NCBI GenBank assembly: GCA_947085255.1
Contig: CAMTVQ010000002.1
Span: 124,001 to 188,000, forward strand
Source: CAMTVQ01 sp947085255
GTDB lineage: Bacteria; Bacteroidota; Bacteroidia; Sphingobacteriales; Sphingobacteriaceae
Length of the DNA: 64,000 nucleotides
Reading direction: 5' to 3'
Each line of letters begins with the position of its first letter. Position 1 is the stretch's first letter. Below, piece after piece: positions 62,154 to 64,000 of this stretch. The translations under genes were made by a program, and so were the position numbers. Under the pieces are notes generated by a model. That model saw nothing but the letters and a program-made list of their open reading frames with translations. It was not told where the DNA came from and did not search any database.

Positions 62154-64000
62154 TTATTTTTTATCTTCTTTTACCTCTTCAAAATCCACATCTGTTACGT
62201 CCGTAGGCTGACCATTTTCAGGAGCGGGTTCTCCACCACCTGCATTTGCCTGTGCATCTTGCGTAGCTTTATACATTTCTTCTGAAGCCGCATTCCAAGC
62301 AGCTGTAAGCTCCTCTAATGCCGCATCAATAGCTGGTAAATCTTTTGCAGTATGTGCTTCTCGCAACTTTGTCAAAGTATTTTCAATTACCGAACGCTTA
62401 TCAGCAGATAGCTTATCGCCATACTCTTTTAATTGTTTTTCGGTGTTAAAAATCATGCTGTCGGCAGCATTTACTTTCTCTACTTCTTCCTTAGCTTTTT
62501 GATCTGATTCAGCATTCACTTCAGCTTCTTTCTTCATTGCTGCAATTTCTGCTTCACTTAATCCTGAAGAAGCCTCAATGCGAATTTTTTGTTCTTTACT
62601 GGTTGCTTTATCTTTTGCAGTTACGTGCAAAATACCATTCGCATCAATATCAAATATTACTTCAACTTGAGGAACACCACGAGGAGCAGGAGGAATACCA
62701 TCTAAATGGAAACGACCAATAGTACGGTTTTGAGCCGCCATAGGACGCTCTCCTTGCAATACATGTATTTCTACTGCTGGTTGATTATCACTTGCTGTAG
62801 AGAAGGTTTCGCTTCTTTTAGTAGGTATTGTTGTGTTCGATTCGATAAGGCGTGTAAATACGCCACCCATTGTTTCGATACCTAAAGAAAGTGGCGTAAC
62901 GTCTAATAACAATACGTCTTTTACTTCTCCTGTTAATACTCCACCCTGAATAGCCGCTCCAATTGCAACAACCTCATCCGGATTTACTCCTTTTGATGGT
63001 TCTTTACCAAAGAATGCTTTTACAGCTTCTTGAATAGCAGGAATACGAGTAGATCCCCCTACTAAGATTACTTCATCAATATCCTTTACCGTTAAACCTG
63101 CATTTTTCAATGCCGAACGACAAGGCGCAATTGTACGTTTTACCAAATCATCTACCAATTGCTCAAACTTTGCTTTTGACAATGTACGCACCAAGTGACG
63201 TGGAATGCCATCTACAGGCATAATGTATGGCAAGTTTATTTCTGTAGAGGCAGAGCTAGATAACTCAATTTTTGCTTTTTCTGCTCCTTCTTTTAAGCGT
63301 TGTAATGCTGCAGGATCTTTTGTAAGATCTAAACCACTGTTTTCGTCTTTAAACTCTTGAACCAACCAATCAATAATTTTTTGATCAAAGTCATCACCAC
63401 CTAAGTGGGTATCGCCATCAGTAGATTTTACTTCAAAAACGCCTTCACCTAATTCTAATACAGATACATCATGCGTACCACCACCACAATCGAATACTAC
63501 GATTTTCATGTCTTGGTGTTTCTTATCCATACCATATGCTAATGCTGCAGCAGTTGGCTCATTAATAATGCGGTGAACTTTTAACCCAGCAATTTCTCCT
63601 GCTTCTTTGGTTGCCTGACGCTGCGCATCGTTAAAATAAGCAGGTACAGTAATAACTGCATCTGTTACTTCTTGTCCCAAGTAATCTTCAGCTGTTTTCT
63701 TCATTTTCTGAAGAATCATTGCCGACAATTCTTGAGGCGTATACATGCGGTCGTCAATTTTTACACGTGGGGTATTGTTATCCCCTTTTACTACTTTATA
63801 CGGTACACGAGCAATCTCTTTTGAACACTCATCAAAACGATTTCCCATGAATCGTTTAATCGAAAAAATTGTTTTTTCCGGATTGGTAATCGCTTGACGC
63901 TTTGCAGGGTCACCTATTTTACGTTCGCCATTGGCTGCAAATCCAATAACCGAAGGTGTTGTGCGTTTTCCTTCACTGTTAGCTATTACTACTGGCTCAT
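62154..64000 (-). CDS. dnaK: DnaK chaperone (Hsp70), N-terminus outside window
   Basis: The frame runs off the right edge: before the ATG at 63848 it continues into [20 protein letters not shown], the usual DnaK residues ~20 onward, so the ATG is internal and about 20 residues are missing. Motifs include [49 protein letters not shown] (with Cys-Gly-Gly-Gly where many have LGGGT) and [20 protein letters not shown]. It ends in a Glu/Lys tail EEVKEDKK. An ATP-driven folding chaperone working with DnaJ and GrpE, which lie at 36.7-38.4 kb. Confidence 0.97.
   Translation of the reverse strand, partial: EPVVIANSEGKRTTPSVIGFAANGERKIGDPAKRQAITNPEKTIFSIKRFMGNRFDECSKEIARVPYKVVKGDNNTPRVKIDDRMYTPQELSAMILQKMKKTAEDYLGQEVTDAVITVPAYFNDAQRQATKEAGEIAGLKVHRIINEPTAAALAYGMDKKHQDMKIVVFDCGGGTHDVSVLELGEGVFEVKSTDGDTHLGGDDFDQKIIDWLVQEFKDENSGLDLTKDPAALQRLKEGAEKAKIELSSSASTEINLPYIMPVDGIPRHLVRTLSKAKFEQLVDDLVKRTIAPCRSALKNAGLTVKDIDEVILVGGSTRIPAIQEAVKAFFGKEPSKGVNPDEVVAIGAAIQGGVLTGEVKDVLLLDVTPLSLGIETMGGVFTRLIESNTTIPTKRSETFSTASDNQPAVEIHVLQGERPMAAQNRTIGRFHLDGIPPAPRGVPQVEVIFDIDANGILHVTAKDKATSKEQKIRIEASSGLSEAEIAAMKKEAEVNAESDQKAKEEVEKVNAADSMIFNTEKQLKEYGDKLSADKRSVIENTLTKLREAHTAKDLPAIDAALEELTAAWNAASEEMYKATQDAQANAGGGEPAPENGQPTDVTDVDFEEVKEDKK

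Overview
The window is chromosomal DNA from a Bacteroidota bacterium, most likely of the Chitinophagaceae/Saprospiria type. The evidence is type IX secretion (T9SS) hallmarks (a CHU_C-terminated adhesin, PorP/SprF, OmpA/PD40 proteins, a T9SS-tailed cupredoxin), -7 promoter boxes of the Bacteroidota form TAnnTTTG, few Shine-Dalgarno sequences, a tmRNA with the tag GESNYALAA, and families typical of the phylum (DUF1573, DUF3667, DUF6496, fused E1 alpha/beta dehydrogenase, long PurF-like enzyme). Both ends cut genes: an unidentified protein on the left and dnaK on the right.

1-28 kb, envelope/stress and accessory genes. Flavodoxin reductase and PPK2 genes are followed by a His/Ala-rich small protein, a T9SS adhesin-PorP-OmpA operon, a lipoprotein, and a long operon (12.4-18.4 kb, perhaps to 20.3 kb) of small membrane stress proteins, an AI-2E permease and an Mla-type lipid ABC transporter (MlaE-MlaF-MlaD) ending beside a BamA-like barrel. 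Then come a three-gene DUF6496 cluster and an OmpA/thrombospondin-3 protein. Six of these transcription units share one composite promoter: TGTGA-N4-TRTAAC-N15-TRTAA(n), with a T-rich -7 box at fixed distance. The two TRTAAC half-sites are exactly 21 bp apart in all six. This is the most interesting signal in the window and suggests one regulator controlling an envelope regulon. Two accessory islands interrupt the cluster. Island A (9.7-12.3 kb) holds DUF2200, DUF1801, parDE, a secreted protein and 84-bp tandem repeats. Island B (20.4-24.2 kb) holds a lipoprotein, a second DUF1801, DUF3667, an attC-like hairpin, a broken IS1182-type transposase and a PIN toxin-antitoxin pair.

28-44.7 kb, housekeeping. 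tmRNA, a PLP aminotransferase, a DUF1573 protein, an E1 alpha-beta fusion, a TPR/OmpA-like lipoprotein, FtsE, a TlpA thioredoxin, GrpE-DnaJ, glutathione peroxidase, an amino acid permease, a PurF-like enzyme and a membrane VWA protein. Intrinsic terminators separate most units.

44.7-58.3 kb is a long co-oriented minus-strand block: FAH hydrolase, M23 peptidase, peroxiredoxin, transketolase N-half, two paralogous VWA proteins, transketolase C-half, an ECF sigma factor with a putative anti-sigma and a Spy-like protein, carA, a four-helix-bundle IVS-type protein flanked by inverted repeats, enolase, an FtsB/DivIC-like protein, an alpha/beta hydrolase and a PEGA lipoprotein. 58.3-64 kb holds the T9SS cupredoxin, the K+ transporter Kup with a textbook TTTG-N19-TAnnTTTG promoter, a DUF2971 protein and dnaK.

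No rRNA, tRNA, CRISPR array, prophage or integrase gene was seen.
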